Positions 1 to 12,845 of a DNA stretch of 64,000 bases are shown piece by piece. This DNA comes from Orbilia blumenaviensis (taxonomy: Eukaryota; Ascomycota; Orbiliomycetes; Orbiliales; Orbiliaceae). The stretch lies in assembly GCA_036872755.1 (NCBI GenBank), contig JAVHNS010000011.1, positions 62,001-126,000 on the forward strand, in the 5' to 3' direction. How positions within the stretch are numbered: the stretch's first letter is position 1; the number at the start of each line of letters is the position of its first letter. The notes under the pieces were generated by a model, which ran no database searches, had not been told where the DNA came from, and worked only from the letters and a program-made list of their open reading frames with translations. The translations under genes were made by a program, and so were the position numbers.

Positions 1-745
1 GTTCTTAGCTACAATACCCGCCGTTCTGTGGATTGACCAACTCGGACGCAAGCCGGTTCTTATCACTGGTGCCATTGGAATGGCTATCAGTCACTTTATT
101 GTTGCTGGCTTGTTCGGATCTTATGGTAAAGACTGGCCAAACCACCGTGCTGCTGGGTGGGTCGCTGTCGTTTTCGTATGGATCTACGAAGTCCATTTTG
201 GGTACTCATGGGGTGAGTATGGCTCTTTTAGTTTCGTCTATTGTGTAGCCTCATGGGTCGTTTACTGACAATAACTAGGTCCTGGCGCCTGGGTTCTAGT
301 ATCAGAGGTATTCCCACTCGGTGTCAGAGCCAAAGGAATCTCTATTGGTGGCTCTTCTAACTGGCTAAATAACTTCGCGGTAAGTATGAATGATGGTATC
401 CGGGACTTGATATGGATGAGAAGCCAAATAACTAATTAATTTTCCTAGATTGGACAAGCCACCCCGGATATGGTTGAATCCACAAAATATGGTACCTTCA
501 TTTTCTTTGGTCTGATCTGTACCATAGCCGCCGGGTTCGTTTGGTGGTTCGTGCCAGAGACGAAGAATCTCTCGCTTGAGGAGATGGACGAAGTATTCGG
601 TGACGAAGCTGGTACATCGGCGATAGATAGACGAAGACTCGAGGCTATTTATGCTGAGCTTGGGTTAATACCAAACGGTGATGGCGCTTATCACAGCGAT
701 GAGGTCTTGTTAGAGAAGGATGTTGATGCGAAACATAACGCTTGA
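1..745 (+). CDS. MFS sugar transporter, C-terminal part (5' truncated)
   Basis: This is the 3' end of a major facilitator superfamily sugar/H+ symporter, an integral plasma-membrane protein that imports hexoses or related sugars. Three exons are visible: 1-212, 279-379 and 449-745, with introns of 66 and 69 bp (GTGAGT/TAG with a CTGAC branch, and GTAAGT/TAG). The reading phase is continuous. The first exon holds a DQLGRKP loop motif followed by a hydrophobic helix. The second has PxGVRAKG and SNWLNNFA, typical of the late transmembrane part of fungal sugar porters. The third ends with a helix and the family signature [15 protein letters not shown], then a roughly 60-residue hydrophilic tail. 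The N-terminal half lies outside the window. The substrate cannot be told from this fragment. The family assignment is firm. Confidence 0.93.
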
Positions 746-1502
746 AGTTGCTCATTATAACTGCCTTGTACCAAATACGGTCCCATCTTGATTCTTTGTT
801 CTTCTAGACGCCCATTAGCAAACAGTGAAATTTATTCATCTAGCAACTGTAAATGGTCTTGTAAACCAGCCCCAACGAAGCGGAACACCTTATCTGATAT
901 ATTCATGCAAAAATGCCTCGGCTTCGTGTGTTCTTCGTATCTTGCATAAAAGCGCATATCTCACAACTTTTGCTTAGCTTTGATGTGTTTGTTTTAGTAG
1001 CTTTAAACTTACTATATACCAATTGAGCAAGACCTTCAGGGGAGTCATGGTCAGACTTTTACAGTATTATAGTTTCCTTCACATTGTACATCAAGGCACC
1101 GCAAAATATCTGTAATGTATCTGAGCATCAAGAACTCAAGCTAGCACGAGACCTGGCTAGACAGTAGGTTGCAACACCAACAACGCACATTCGATTCCTC
1201 ATACTTTTGGGTAGAGGCTGCGTCGCGGAACTTCATGCAGAAAAGAGTAAATATATTGACAATGTATTTCTTATATTATCAACTCTAGTATTAAGTAGCT
1301 TAAGTACAATTCCCTCACTTTCGACATAATCAACACTTGTATGTGTAAGAGTGCCTGACAAGGTCACATCTCGACTCATAACCCGGATAGCGTGGTGTTT
1401 GCATTCTATGTAAGTTAGAAGTGCTGGTACACCGTAAGGCCTAATCGATCGAAAGGCACTGATAATGTTGCAGAGTCCTCCTTACCATATCATCATGTTC
1501 AT
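746..1502. other. Intergenic, convergent 3' ends
   Basis: This stretch lies between the transporter stop and the stop of the small secreted protein, so both genes end here. It is AT-rich with scattered stops in all frames. I see no gene, RNA or repeat in it. Confidence 0.6.
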
Positions 1503-1872
1503 TTAATACTCTGATTTTTCGGGCTCTGGTTCTTCTGGAGACTGGCATGGGCGCATTGCCATCTCACGAAGGCTAGCACAAGCCTCGGGAATACAACTTG
1601 TTCGGCAAATATTAGAGAGAGAGTTAATTCAGGCGCTGGAATAAGTGTTCCCTATGCTAAACTTACCGATGAACGTCGGATACCCACTCATCAGTGCACT
1701 GTGGGCTTTGAATATAGAATTTACAGGCGTTGGCCATGACGGTGCAGCCCATTGATATCCCAATAGTTGGGGCTTCGACGGTGCCGTTGTTAACGGCTTG
1801 ACGGGGGAAATGAGGAAAAGCTGTCGTCAAGGTAGCGAAAAGAGAGACTGTGAATATTGTGGAAAAATGCAT
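1503..1872 (-). CDS. Small cysteine-rich secreted protein (effector-like)
   Basis: I do not recognise a family. Two exons, 1872-1667 and 1596-1503, join across a 70-bp intron (GTAAGT donor, AAG acceptor) to give 99 aa. The first about 18 residues form a signal peptide (basic-free start, hydrophobic core, ending near TTAFP). The mature part starts with a short Pro/Arg-containing stretch. Six cysteines follow: three in exon 1 (GC, AC, QC) and three in exon 2 (RC, AC, PC), an even number that would suit three disulphides. The C-terminus is acidic (EEPEPEKSEY). The intron is supported because removing it keeps the frame open and adds the second cysteine triplet. Secretion, small size and cysteine content fit apoplastic effector-like or defence proteins, but this is inference only. 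Confidence 0.72.
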
Positions 1873-3166
1873 CGTTAGAGGAATTTGAACTGAGTGGTAG
1901 GTTGCCTATAATAGGTCTGTTCTGCAAAAAAATAAGGTGTTGATTTCACGATTTCGGCTCTTCTACAGAACTAGAAATCTGTTGGGTCTGTTGGGTCTTA
2001 TGCAGCGTTGATATTTATTTGTGTGACGGGTTGGTGACTGAAGGTTGTTAAAAGAAGAAGTCCACCCTCTTATATATTTCGAGGGGACACGCTCCATCAC
2101 TAAGCCACTCTCCTAGCTTCAACTACTCTCTACCTTCGGGGTTGATGGTTAGAGCTTGTTCTGCGGCCAAAGTTTAAACGTTAATAGAACGGTGATCCGG
2201 ACATGCTAAAACATTCAAACATCCAAACCAATACCAGCTCACGTCAATCAATTTATGAGCATCACCGAATCCTCGAGTCCAGCAAAATCATTCGAGATAT
2301 CCTTCCAAATAGAGCTACTCAAATTTTATCAGCTAAGACCTCGGACTTCCCTTAATGTACCTGATATGCGAATGTCTTCACAAGCAACTAGGAAGTTATG
2401 ATAAACGTGACATGCGTGCACGGAGAAATGCTGCAAAATCCGGGAAATAGACCTCACTTGTCAAATTTAAGATCGCCCTCCCTCTGTGAAACTCCGCACA
2501 GATACCCAGGAACTGGAGTCTCGTTTGTCCTATTATGACGTTGCCAAAACTTCCGACCTGCTGAATTGGCGAGAGTCTCGTACCTCAACCCAGAAGTATT
2601 GCAGGGGTTGATACCCAGTGCCATTTCAAGGCGTATCTGGTCGTAATTCCGGCATATAAGCTTTTCTGGGCGATAGTAAGCTTCTTTCAGTTTTTTCTAG
2701 GCGTTTTTCCGAAAAAGAGTCTAGTAAACAGATCCTTAGCTGGTTTACCAGTAACTAACTGGTGGCTACTAGCTCGATCCTATCGAATTGACAACACAAA
2801 ACTATGTGGTATTTTGTTTCCTGTTTGAACTGGTTCGCGTATGCATATCATACGGGCGCTTGCAAATATTATATTCTTGGCTCGGGAGTTTAGGCGTATA
2901 TTAATTCCTAAATATTGGGACAAGCGACATCGGTGGTAAGCATGTAAGCTTTACCTCGATTATTTTTTTCTTGATTCGGAGGATTACGCTGGTGATATGA
3001 GGGGAGAGACATCAAAGGCTGTCGCTAATGCAAATTTTCGATGCACCTGGAACGTTCGAAACCACATGAAAAAAGTCATATTGAGTGGGAATACATGGAT
3101 ACGGCATTTAGTGGAACCATGATTCTTAATATGAGTTAGCATTTATACTCATTTTGTTTTGAGCCC
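1873..3166. other. Intergenic, no gene seen
   Basis: This contains the upstream region of the small secreted protein (5' side at 1873) and the downstream region of the thioesterase. No open frame with coding character was found. The sequence is AT-rich without obvious repeats. Confidence 0.55.
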
Positions 3167-4553
3167 TTAAATTTTGGACTTCTGTTTGGCGCGGAAGAGG
3201 CCCTTTTACATTCAGTTGGTTGAACTACGTTAGCCACCTTGTTTTGATTCATGTCGTGTGAAAAGATAACATACTAACCTCTTGCATTGCTGTAGCAACG
3301 AGCTCTCCGTTTTCTGTCCAATATCTCATCTCCACAAGGCTTCTGCCTCCATCGGCGACGGAGACAATGTTCTCAACTGCGAGCCAATAGCATGGGTTGA
3401 ACGGCTTGTGGAAGTATATTGAATGATCTAAGGATGTAATCCAAGACAACTATGTATGTAGGCCAACCATTAACACACTGCCTTAAAATATGGATCTTCG
3501 GTGTACTCAACGATTTGGGCATGCCAACTGACGTTTTTATTTGGGATCAAAACAGCTGGGAGTTGGCTTGAGAATGTATCACTCGCCATCGCAAACGCCG
3601 CAGCGCGGTGCCCCGAATCATCTGGAAGGATACCGTTGACCTTGATATATTGATAAATAACTCTCGGATTTGCCGAAGACCCATGAGCCATAGCCTTGAC
3701 CAAACTACCAGAGCGGAGGAATTCTTCGATAGTACTGCAAGCTTTGTTTCGCTTAGTACTAGCTATAGGCATATTAGGAGTTTGTTTGAAAAGGCTCTTG
3801 GGTCTAGGTAGCCCTAAACCTCAATTTGAGGTTAGTTAAGAGCCCCATTTGTACCCAAGGGTTGGTTAGACCGAGCACTACGCGTTTACGTACCTGCGCT
3901 GAGAGTATCGGTCGTTGTTGTACTAGGCATCAAATGCTTAGCATCTAAGGCGGCCGAGAGCACCTTGTCGTCATCCTTTAGGCAATCCTGAAATATCATC
4001 TGGTAGTAGTCCGACCGGTTGACGGGGTTCATCATGTTTAATGGAGGGAAACCGGACGGCAGTGCGCGGCTATACTTTAGGACTGGATTGCTCTCGAACC
4101 TGTGGAAGGACATTGTCGCCATGAAGACGAGCCTAGTATGTTGGAAGGCATTCACCAAACGATTAGCAATTGTCCTCCCTGTTCTGGTACTGGAGACCCG
4201 ATACGTCAGAGCCTCTGCTGGGTCGGCTGATGATATAAGTGTTATATTAGCGCTCTATCAATCTTGTGACTATGACGGGAAGGAAAACTCATACTTCTAT
4301 CAATAAAGGCACAGTGAATCGAATGGATATCGAAGGTTTGTTGTACAGTAGCCCAGGCTGCTAAGATAGCTTGAGCTATCACTTGGCCTCCGAATATACT
4401 GACTGATCTGGTAGGTAGATAGTGAAATACTGGGTCGGATATAGAAATACTTGAGTCATCCTTCGCGGTAGACACCTCGATTTGCTGAAGGATCGGAGCG
4501 GGTTGGTCCTGTAGAGGAACAAGAGGGTTTATTGACCGCCTCTTATTTGCCAT
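3167..4553 (-). CDS. Acyl-CoA thioesterase II (TesB/ACOT8-like double hotdog)
   Basis: The protein hydrolyses acyl-CoA to free fatty acid and CoA; family members often work in peroxisomal fatty-acid turnover. Exons read: 4553-4295, 4217-3894, 3813-3512, 3449-3279, then a short last exon. The introns are 77, 80 and 62 bp, plus a final one. The first hotdog shows FGGQVIAQAI and HSIHCAFIDR, then a TGRTIANRLVNAFQ stretch that matches the family's GRS/STRRV..Q region. The second hotdog shows TSLDHSIYFHKPF and GELVATAMQE. The total is about 355 aa, in the family range. The first two introns are well supported by phase. The third is less certain. For the last exon the donor after QE is good, but three acceptors are possible. 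The one used here (exon 3181-3167) ends in -KSKI, which resembles a peroxisomal PTS1 tripeptide. Confidence 0.85.
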
Positions 4554-7500
4554 GCTGTGATATAACCTAACAAGGGAGTATGATGGATGATGGTAGAGAA
4601 AGGGATTGAAACTATGCTGTTTGACATTGATGCTCCCATGAGCTTACGCGAAGTTGGTGGTGTCGCTAGCCGGCCGAGCCAGCGACAGCATCTCAACCAC
4701 ATCGTTATGGCGATAACATTCTACTATACCAGCCCTAGCACAATGGGAAATAATAACCGCAAAGCACTTCTCTGTATAATATAAACAGCGTACATTCAAG
4801 TCCTTATGAAAAGGAACAGTAGATTATCGATACCCCTGGCTCGAGGTCGAAATATTAGATTTGCGGTTATACCGATGCATAGCGATATGGATATGCAACT
4901 TCATTACTAGCAGTATCAGTGTGAACATGTTCGGAATCTTGTCAACTGGTCAGGGTGTATATGGATACGAATATCAGGTCTACTACCGGGCTTTGCCAGT
5001 CGCCATGGTTCTTTGTCTCGGTCGCAGACAGTACTCACTCCAAGGCCGCTTTCTAGTAACCTCGTAGCAATGTTAGTATTAAAAAAATCCATTGGCTCGG
5101 ATTGACCTATAATTTTAAATGTATCTGAGTTTCCATAAACGTATGAGATAAACCTGCAGTTCTCATCTACCGGGATATACGGATTCCCGAAGGACATCCG
5201 ACACCAAGGACCGGCTGACTGCTCAAAAATCCCATTTCACAGGGTATTTCTTATGCAAAGACCTGCGTACACACCATGCAGAGTGCACTTTGAAACATCG
5301 ACAAGGTCATCATACACACTTCCTTTAAACTCAGCTAAGGTCTAAACACATAGTGATGATTGGCGGGTTGGGATTGATACCGATGTCATGAGTCAACTCG
5401 CCGCCCATTACTTCCCACGTGAGGTTGGACTTTTACAGCGGCACGATGCCCTGTCTACTTATCTCAGAGGCAAGGGTACAATGTTTCGGAGACCAATCGA
5501 TTGGCGGAGGCGGCAGGAGGCACGACGGAGGTTGGAAGGGCTTCCCAATCAAAACTTGCACATCGGTCACAGAATCCTAGTAGAGAAAACTGTGTGGAAC
5601 TTGACGAATTACAAAATCGACACAAGCTAGGGGGTTGGGGGCATTTCTATATCGATAATGTAACGAAATTCAGGGGTCTATGGTCGTTCTCCCCCAGCGA
5701 CAGTCGGCCAAGAGTGCATGCCTACAAGGCGGCGTTGCCACCTATCGTAGGCGCGGCTTGGTCATTTCTGCAGGTGACGGGATGCCTATAACGCCGTGAT
5801 TTCAAAGGTTGTATACATGTAGAAATGCTGCCTGTATCGGGGAGGGGGCTCGCGAATCAATGGACCGATATCATGATCCGGCGCAACAAGTCAGTTTTGA
5901 TAGTAACGAAAACTATATGTAACAAGGGTGCCGAAGCTTCAAATAGTATCGGTGGGGGTGCCTACGCAGATAAATATCAATCAGGGGCGGGCCATAACTA
6001 TGCATAGCCTCAGGCTATCTCTTCCGACGTTTTTTGAAAACATGCGCCGACAGGAAGCAGGGGATATCGTCATTCGAAATCTGCAGATAGGCATCCAACT
6101 CCGATAGCGGATGTTTAGTACGAAATATTTCCCGCACAACTTACCTTTCTCAGTCAAGTACCATCACTGATGCAGCCATAGACAAACCTTGGATTCGTGG
6201 ACGGTATCATCGTGAATGACGCGGCGAGCATTAGGTGGAAATGGGAGACCGGACATAGTAGAATCAAAAATCTCCCTCCGGACGATAGGCCAAAAGGAAC
6301 CCGAACCATATTGATATAGATATTGCCGTACCCGAGGCCTCGAGGCGAAGGCTACACAGAACCTGTAGGTTTCACCCATTCACCTCTCATGGACCAGTCA
6401 ATTAATTCCAATGTGAATCCAGAGAACAGGGTCCACGCATCTGACCTGCTGCCTCTCTGTTTTACCAAATCAAAACAGGGCTCTCAAACCACTGACTAGC
6501 CCGAAAGTCAATCACAATATCCGATTTTACATCCACTAAATTGCCACTCTCTTACCCCTCTTATTCAATGCACGCCTGCAATAAATCACTTAGGGTATTT
6601 ACGAGAGCCAAAAGTGGAAGCAAAAGATGTGATCTTTTTTTCTCCAAAGGCCCCTGTCGATTTGGAAACCTATGCCTGAATATGAAGCAGGTGGGCCGTT
6701 TCTGCACATGATGTTGCCCTGCATGCAGTTGGATTCTTCTGCGCCAGAAACAATAGTAGAAGTAAGAGCGTTACCAGCCAGATATGGCCAAAAAGGACAC
6801 TATTGCATCGGTCTTCTCGTAACCACTCGTGGCGAATTACGCATATAGAACGCTTCACTAAGCTTTAAAGACTGATCGCGGCATGACCTAATTCCACGTT
6901 CACGTCAACCAATTAAGGAATATTGCATACAAAACTATAATCAATATAATGGGACACGTGCAAGCACGAGCAGGGTGAGAAGAGGGCGCATGAAGAACGA
7001 GTAGGATGTGATACATCTAGGTAATATGGTCATGAGGATCAAATTCCCGATCATCGCTTCTAAAACCGTTGGTGATATCGATTCAATAGTCGAAGGCCAG
7101 AATTCATTATGCAGATTGGTCTTATAAAAGAAAAGTAGTATTGCAAGGCCGACACTCCCAACAGAGATACGAAGGACCGCATATGCATCTCTTGATATGC
7201 TCATGTTTCATCAATTTATTTCTAAAATCTCCTTGTTTCTTGCCAGCTTCATCTAGCGCTCGCAAACAGCAACATGCAACCTGTTTTGCGGTGTCGATAT
7301 TTCCGCTCTTTCCCCGCTTGCCTGACCTATTATTGACGATAGTATACTAGTAATCTCAGATATCATACCGAAATAGATTTCCCCCAACTACCATGTACCA
7401 ATTTTAAGAGATGGTTCTAGCTCCCCACATTCTGGATAGACTTTATAGCGTAGTTGGATTTGTTACACCCTTACAATGCAACAACTTTTCACTATTTGTT

Positions 7501-9544
7501 TGGTATTTTTTTATTTTTGAAGCCAACTCGCTTTCCAGACCGCGAACGCCAAAGATAGATGAATCGAGAGCTGTAAATAGCGAAACCAACGCGAGCTGAG
7601 AATCGAATCTAGCTAAACCAAAGCTAATACACGGGCGGTCAATTGTAGCAGTCGGCGCCGGCCGTTGCATGGTACGTACCGTCAACCGTAACAATTGTTC
7701 TTTGTTAGTCAACGACTAGATCTAGGTAGTCTATTCAAAAGCTAGAACATCATATTCCGCAGGCTGAAGGCCTAGAAAATCGTTGAAAAGGCCGAGATCA
7801 TTGAGCCCAGACCAGGCTTTAGATATTTCCATCATCTAGAACTTTTCTAAGATAATGCACCAAATGGTGTGCAACGTTCGAGTTCTAGCAACATCTTTAG
7901 CACTATAATCTCTAGGATTCAAGGGGGAAGGGAGAAATTGCTTAGAATCGATGAATATTCCCGTTCCGTAGTGACAGTAAAATCTTGAGAGAGGAGGCTC
8001 CCGTTAAGCTTGAAGGTGTTGATGTTGCATTTGTCACATAGCCAAAGCAGTATTTAACGGTACTCTCCGACAACGACGCGCGATACCTCGATATCAAGAA
8101 ATAAAACCAGTGACAGCATTAAATGGAACATATGACATATATTTCATAGAACCATGCATGAAACGCATGAACTTCGGGTCAGAAATTTGACCATCTGGCA
8201 GGACCATGCGAGAAATCGAAATCGGGGAAAGGGGAGGAAGCAAAAAAACAAAGGAAAAGATGGCAAAAAAAAAACAGGCCTCACCGACACCCCGGTTCGT
8301 GGTATCAAAACTTCCTTCCCTCCCCTCTCAAACTTCTGTGCTTTGTCTAGCCTGTGCATTCGCTTTGCCAAGGAGTTCTGGGCAGCACCATACTGAATAC
8401 GTGCCTTTGAGCCCTGACCCGAGCTACAGCTTCCTCCCATGTTATTCCTGTTGGGACGTTGGATCTGCAAATCAAAGGCGGCTGGTCCCAATTCCCGGAA
8501 ATTGATTTCGAAAACTGCCTCCAGGTCCGCCATCCACGTTTCCTAGATGTATTCTTTTTTGCCCCCGTATCTCAACCATGGTTTCGAGGCTAGAAGACGA
8601 TGGTTAGCGGGGAGGCCTCGATTAATGCAGTCGATCAATTGAGAAAGTATGACCGAGATTCGAGTCGTCCTGGGCTGGCACATTCGGTCTCTACGACTGG
8701 AGATCGATCTTCAGCTTCATTGCAGGGTCGGATATAATGGTCGGTCTATTACTTGCCGACACTAGCTCACTAAGCTGATCTCGGGGGGCGGCATATTCCA
8801 ATTGAAAGAAATACCTACCTAGTACATGCACCGTCTTTTCATTGATCTTGTAATCCGTGCGTTTTCGATGTCACGAAAGTTGTAAAAGGCTCCACTCATC
8901 CATCCCGCAGTCACCTGAATCTAAACGGCCTTGCATGGGTATATTTTGAACAGATGTGGAGACCTTGGGGCATCTTTGGAGACGACGGAAGCAGTGTGCT
9001 TACACACGGACCCATAATTTGCTTTGCTATTGACTTAGTATGCGCCGCTTATCGATCGAAAACCCCTCCTCTCTCAGGTCTGGGCACATGTACATATCGA
9101 CGTACCCAAGGAAAGAGACCTTCAATATATATTCGTACGATACGTAACCTAATTGCGACATGATGAGGTATTAGTGTACTCGCATTAAATTACTTAATTG
9201 ATTTAATAGCCTTGCCACGACATCATTTCGAACCGATAGAACGAGGTTCTTCCTTGTAGCGGGCAAAGCCTGCGACGGCGCTATGCTACCACAAACTGCA
9301 GCTTGCGGCAATGCCTTATCATAGCACAGAATCTCGGACATGGCAGGCGACAGGGCATTATACATTGACAGCATGGGGCAGTATGAGACGAACGGCCTCT
9401 AAATTGAGTTTCGGGTGCAATGCAGGTCTGTAATCTATTATGATTATGAGATAGTATAAGGGAAAACGGTGACATGCTGGCTATGCAGCCGAAAGGAGCC
9501 GATGTGAGAAGTTTCTCTCAATTCTACGTTCCTTGAAACCGAAT
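4554..9544. other. Five-kb intergenic region without a supported gene
   Basis: No complete gene is recognisable. Two minus-strand stretches look slightly coding. 5197-5065 is open from an ATG and runs into a good GTGAGT donor after ESGLG. 6379-6185 is a 71-codon frame starting MGETYRF, with a possible donor after HESK. Neither matches a family I know, and no partner exons could be joined, so they may be gene relics or chance. A minus-strand hydrophobic frame at 7204-6941 is equally weak. The region has mixed composition and a short A-run near 9655. Upstream sequence of the thioesterase lies at its left edge. Confidence 0.45.
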
Positions 9545-11476
9545 CTAAGCTTCCTGGTCGAGTCTAACTGCGGGGTTGCCTTCAATGAAATTCAGATCGA
9601 CCTTGTGACCAAGTAATTCTCTAATGTTTGAAACGCCATACCTGTTTAGACAAAGAAAAAAAAAATAATTGTTAGTTCCCATAGCTTTGGAACAAAGTGT
9701 TTGTGCGGCAAAGCTCATAATGGCGCACTTACTTGATCATAGTTGGCCGTTCCAGACTCAGCCCCCATCCATGGACTTTCATGCCCTTGGGCAGCCCCAT
9801 GCTCTCCAACATCTCCGGCCTGAACATCCCGGAGTTACCAATCTCGACCCACTTCCCTAGTCCTTCATGCCAGCTAAAGATTTCCATACTAGGCTCGGTG
9901 TACGGGTTGTAAGCTGGCTTGAAACGTAATTGCTTTACGCCCATCTTTCCGAAGAACTCGTTCATGAACCCAATCAGATCTCCCAGAGTAAGGTTGAAGT
10001 CAGCAATTACACCTTCTACTTGGTGAAACTCTGCCAAATGTGTCGCATCGACCGTTTCGTTTCTGAAGACCCTGTCAATAGAAAAGTAACGTGCAGGGCG
10101 TGGATCTTGGGCCAGCTTGTACAACATCGCGGCAGAGGTCGCCGTGGTGTGAGTTCGGAGAACGAGTTTGAGCGATTCATCGCCCTGCCACGGGTATCTG
10201 TACCCGAGGGAACCGAACTTGCCGGTCTCGTGAACTTGCTTGATATTGTCCCAATACTCAGTTAAAAGTTCCCCATTCTCATTGCGGGGCATGTCAGCCT
10301 TGGCGGGATCTGAGATAAAGAAGGTATCTTGGACATCACGAGCGGGATGTTGCTGGGGCACGTAAAGAGCGTCGAAGTTCCAGAATCCGGACTCGACGAA
10401 TCTGTGAGGCGTTAGACCCATACATTAACGATCTTTCGGTTATGTGGGTAGTCTCTGAACGGGATAGATGCTCACTGGTTTGTAGGCATTTCAGTGAAGC
10501 CCATTTCGAAGAAAATTTGCCGGAACTCATGTCGAACCTTCCCCACTGTAAAAGTCAACAGGTGTAAGCGATCTAGTTGGTTACTGGGGCGGCAACATAC
10601 AAGGATGAAGTGCTCCAGCCATTGCGGGTGCTCCTAGTGCTTTGAGATTGTATGGTTTGAAGGTAAGTTCTTGCCACTTGCCACTGTAACCAAAAGTACC
10701 AAGTCAGCTCCACGCCATCTAACAGCTCCGAAAGAAGACCGGATTTCCCGTTCCAACCTTGCCAACATGTCGGCGTCCAGATCAGTGTATTCTTTCAAGA
10801 CTTCCAACGCGAACTTAATACCCTTCCTGATCGTGAAGGCGACTTTCTTTTGAGCAACTATCAGTTTTCGCTTCTTTAGGTCCGCTACAGTAGCTGCGTC
10901 CGGGAGCGATCCTGAGCTGGAGATTGTAGCAAGATAATTTCTCGTGACATCGTTGATGGTGTCGACCTATCGCTTTCATCAGCAACCATACACCAACAGA
11001 GAGATTTCGCCTGTTGAATACTGACTCCGGATATTATCTTTGTCTTGTCCTCAGGGTGTTTCTTAATCCAACCTTCTTTGAAAGCTCTCGCTTGTCCAAC
11101 CTTCGCCGAAGCTGGGTCGCTGGCAAATTCGTCCTGCTTCTATCGGAGGCATCAGACAATTGCTCACTTGTCAATTTCCACTGAGTAGCGCAGAACCCAC
11201 GGCAAGATCTGCAATCCTGAACTCCCCGAGACGATGAACTATCTCCCAGACTTTGGCCTCATGGCTGCCAGTTTCGAGAATCTGTTGTCCTTCGGCAGTC
11301 AAAACATTGTAGTCGGTTTCCCGTGTTTCATATGTGATCATTTCCTTGGAGTTCAACGAGTCAAGAGCCGCTTTCAATGTAGTGAAAGGTAACGTTGGAA
11401 AGTCATCCTCAGATGTCAAAGTCGCAGCAGGCGAAGCATCAAGCTTTTGCAGGACCTCCGTTTGTAGCTCTGCCAT
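9545..11476 (-). CDS. FRS2: Phenylalanyl-tRNA synthetase alpha subunit, cytosolic
   Basis: This subunit carries the class II catalytic core that charges tRNA-Phe with phenylalanine, working as an alpha2beta2 complex with the beta subunit in the cytosol. Seven exons were resolved: 11476-11201, 11139-11026, 10966-10758, 10683-10601, 10545-10476, 10401-9733 and 9641-9545. The six introns are 55-91 bp and every junction is in phase, giving 505 aa, essentially the length of yeast Frs2. The N-terminus (about 1-95) has the winged-helix-like tRNA-binding region. The core shows [18 protein letters not shown], then [17 protein letters not shown] (motif 2 area), [19 protein letters not shown], and [11 protein letters not shown] with a [20 protein letters not shown] motif 3. 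The protein ends shortly after IRELLGH. The gene faces the APRT gene across a 1.4-kb shared upstream region. Confidence 0.96.
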
Positions 11477-12845
11477 TGTGAGCCGCTTGGGAGGGGGACT
11501 ATGGGTTGGTGTTTCAGGCGTGTCGGACGGTAACTGGGTTTTGGAATTTGTTTCTACAATGCGTAGAGACGATACGGGCGAAGGCAGTTCCTAGTTGCCG
11601 GTCGATGTGGAAGCCGGATCAATGTTTATTGATGTTGACAATGGTGGTTGCACATACGTTGTTGACGATTGTTGTTGGAGGTGGGCAAGACTGTGACTTT
11701 TTTTTGGTGTCCGCTTAGGATGGCTGCGGGGCACAGCGCCCACGCAAAGTGGGATGAATCACACAAAGTTCTCTACTAACTAGTATGCAATGGCTATAGG
11801 TAGCTCGCTCCCAACTATTTCGACCGTCGACCGCCCCCACAGCCCTGCGCATAATATAAAACCTCGAGGTCATGCAGGGGGCTTGATATATCTCAATGCT
11901 TTCAGGGCGCCATCGTTGTCTTCGGCTACCCCATCACACAATATTATGATTCCCAGTTTCCAGAAACATAGATTTCTCTCCTTCATGGCCATACCCGAGT
12001 GCCAAGTACCATTGACACATCTGTGGCTGGTGAAGATCTGTGTTTTCGGTGGTGGCTAGTGCAAGAGGGGCTATTTGTGGCTGGTGTTTGACTAATAGGC
12101 CTGTTCCCACCACCGCGATGAGCTTTTTTTTCACCTCTCCCGACCAATCGCGATATCGGAAGAACTCGCTACAGAACGTGTATTACAGACCTACGGTTAG
12201 TATGCTGCTCGCACTATACATCCAAAGTTAGCAGTCATTTATAGGCGCAACCTATTAGTTTGCTCAATCATATTGCGGCCCAATTTTATTGGCTCGGTCG
12301 ACTCAATTGATTGCGATTGCAATATTGTGTTATCGAAGCAATCCGAGCCAAGTACTGTTAAAAATCCCGTGCCTGAAATTCGCGCAAGAACTGGCTGTCC
12401 AAGTCCGCTACTAGCAAGCTAAGCTAGCTAGCATACTTCCGCCCTTGCTTTGAAGATTTCTTTCTTCCGGCGTCGTGCTGGTTTGCTAGTAGCTGTAGCG
12501 CTAGTGTTCCTTTACATCAGTATCCCTGGTTGGTGTACATCCCTGGAGAACTGCTGCATAAAAAGAGCATCTCGCGAGAAACTTCTTTTTTACCATCGTT
12601 CCATCGATATCCGTACGTATCATACTTTCGTTCCTTATTAAACCGGGCGCCGAAACCCAAACTAAAGGGCCGAGATATCTACCTCTTTGGTTTTTCCTCT
12701 GACCCTTCTTTAAGTATACCTGCGGAGGAGATTTTAAACCGTATACCGGAATTCACAACATCACTCCCCCGCCCTAAACCTCATCCTTTAGACTTTGCAT
12801 CCTTCTGTTGGTTTTACCGGCTAAAGCTCAAAGGAAGCCCCGAAA
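11477..12845. promoter_or_regulatory. Divergent upstream region between FRS2-like and APT1-like genes
   Basis: The two housekeeping genes start back to back, so both promoters and 5' leaders lie in this 1.37-kb stretch. I see no coding frame that survives inspection. The part just upstream of 12846 is pyrimidine-rich, as in many fungal leaders. No specific binding site was identified. Confidence 0.55.

Noticed and set aside
8144..8533. 129-codon minus-strand frame
   Set aside because: Its end is a Phe/Leu/Pro string from a pyrimidine-rich strand. It shows no domain.
9281..9475. Minus-strand short frames downstream of the synthetase
   Set aside because: They overlap in several phases, carry no motif and look like 3' flank.
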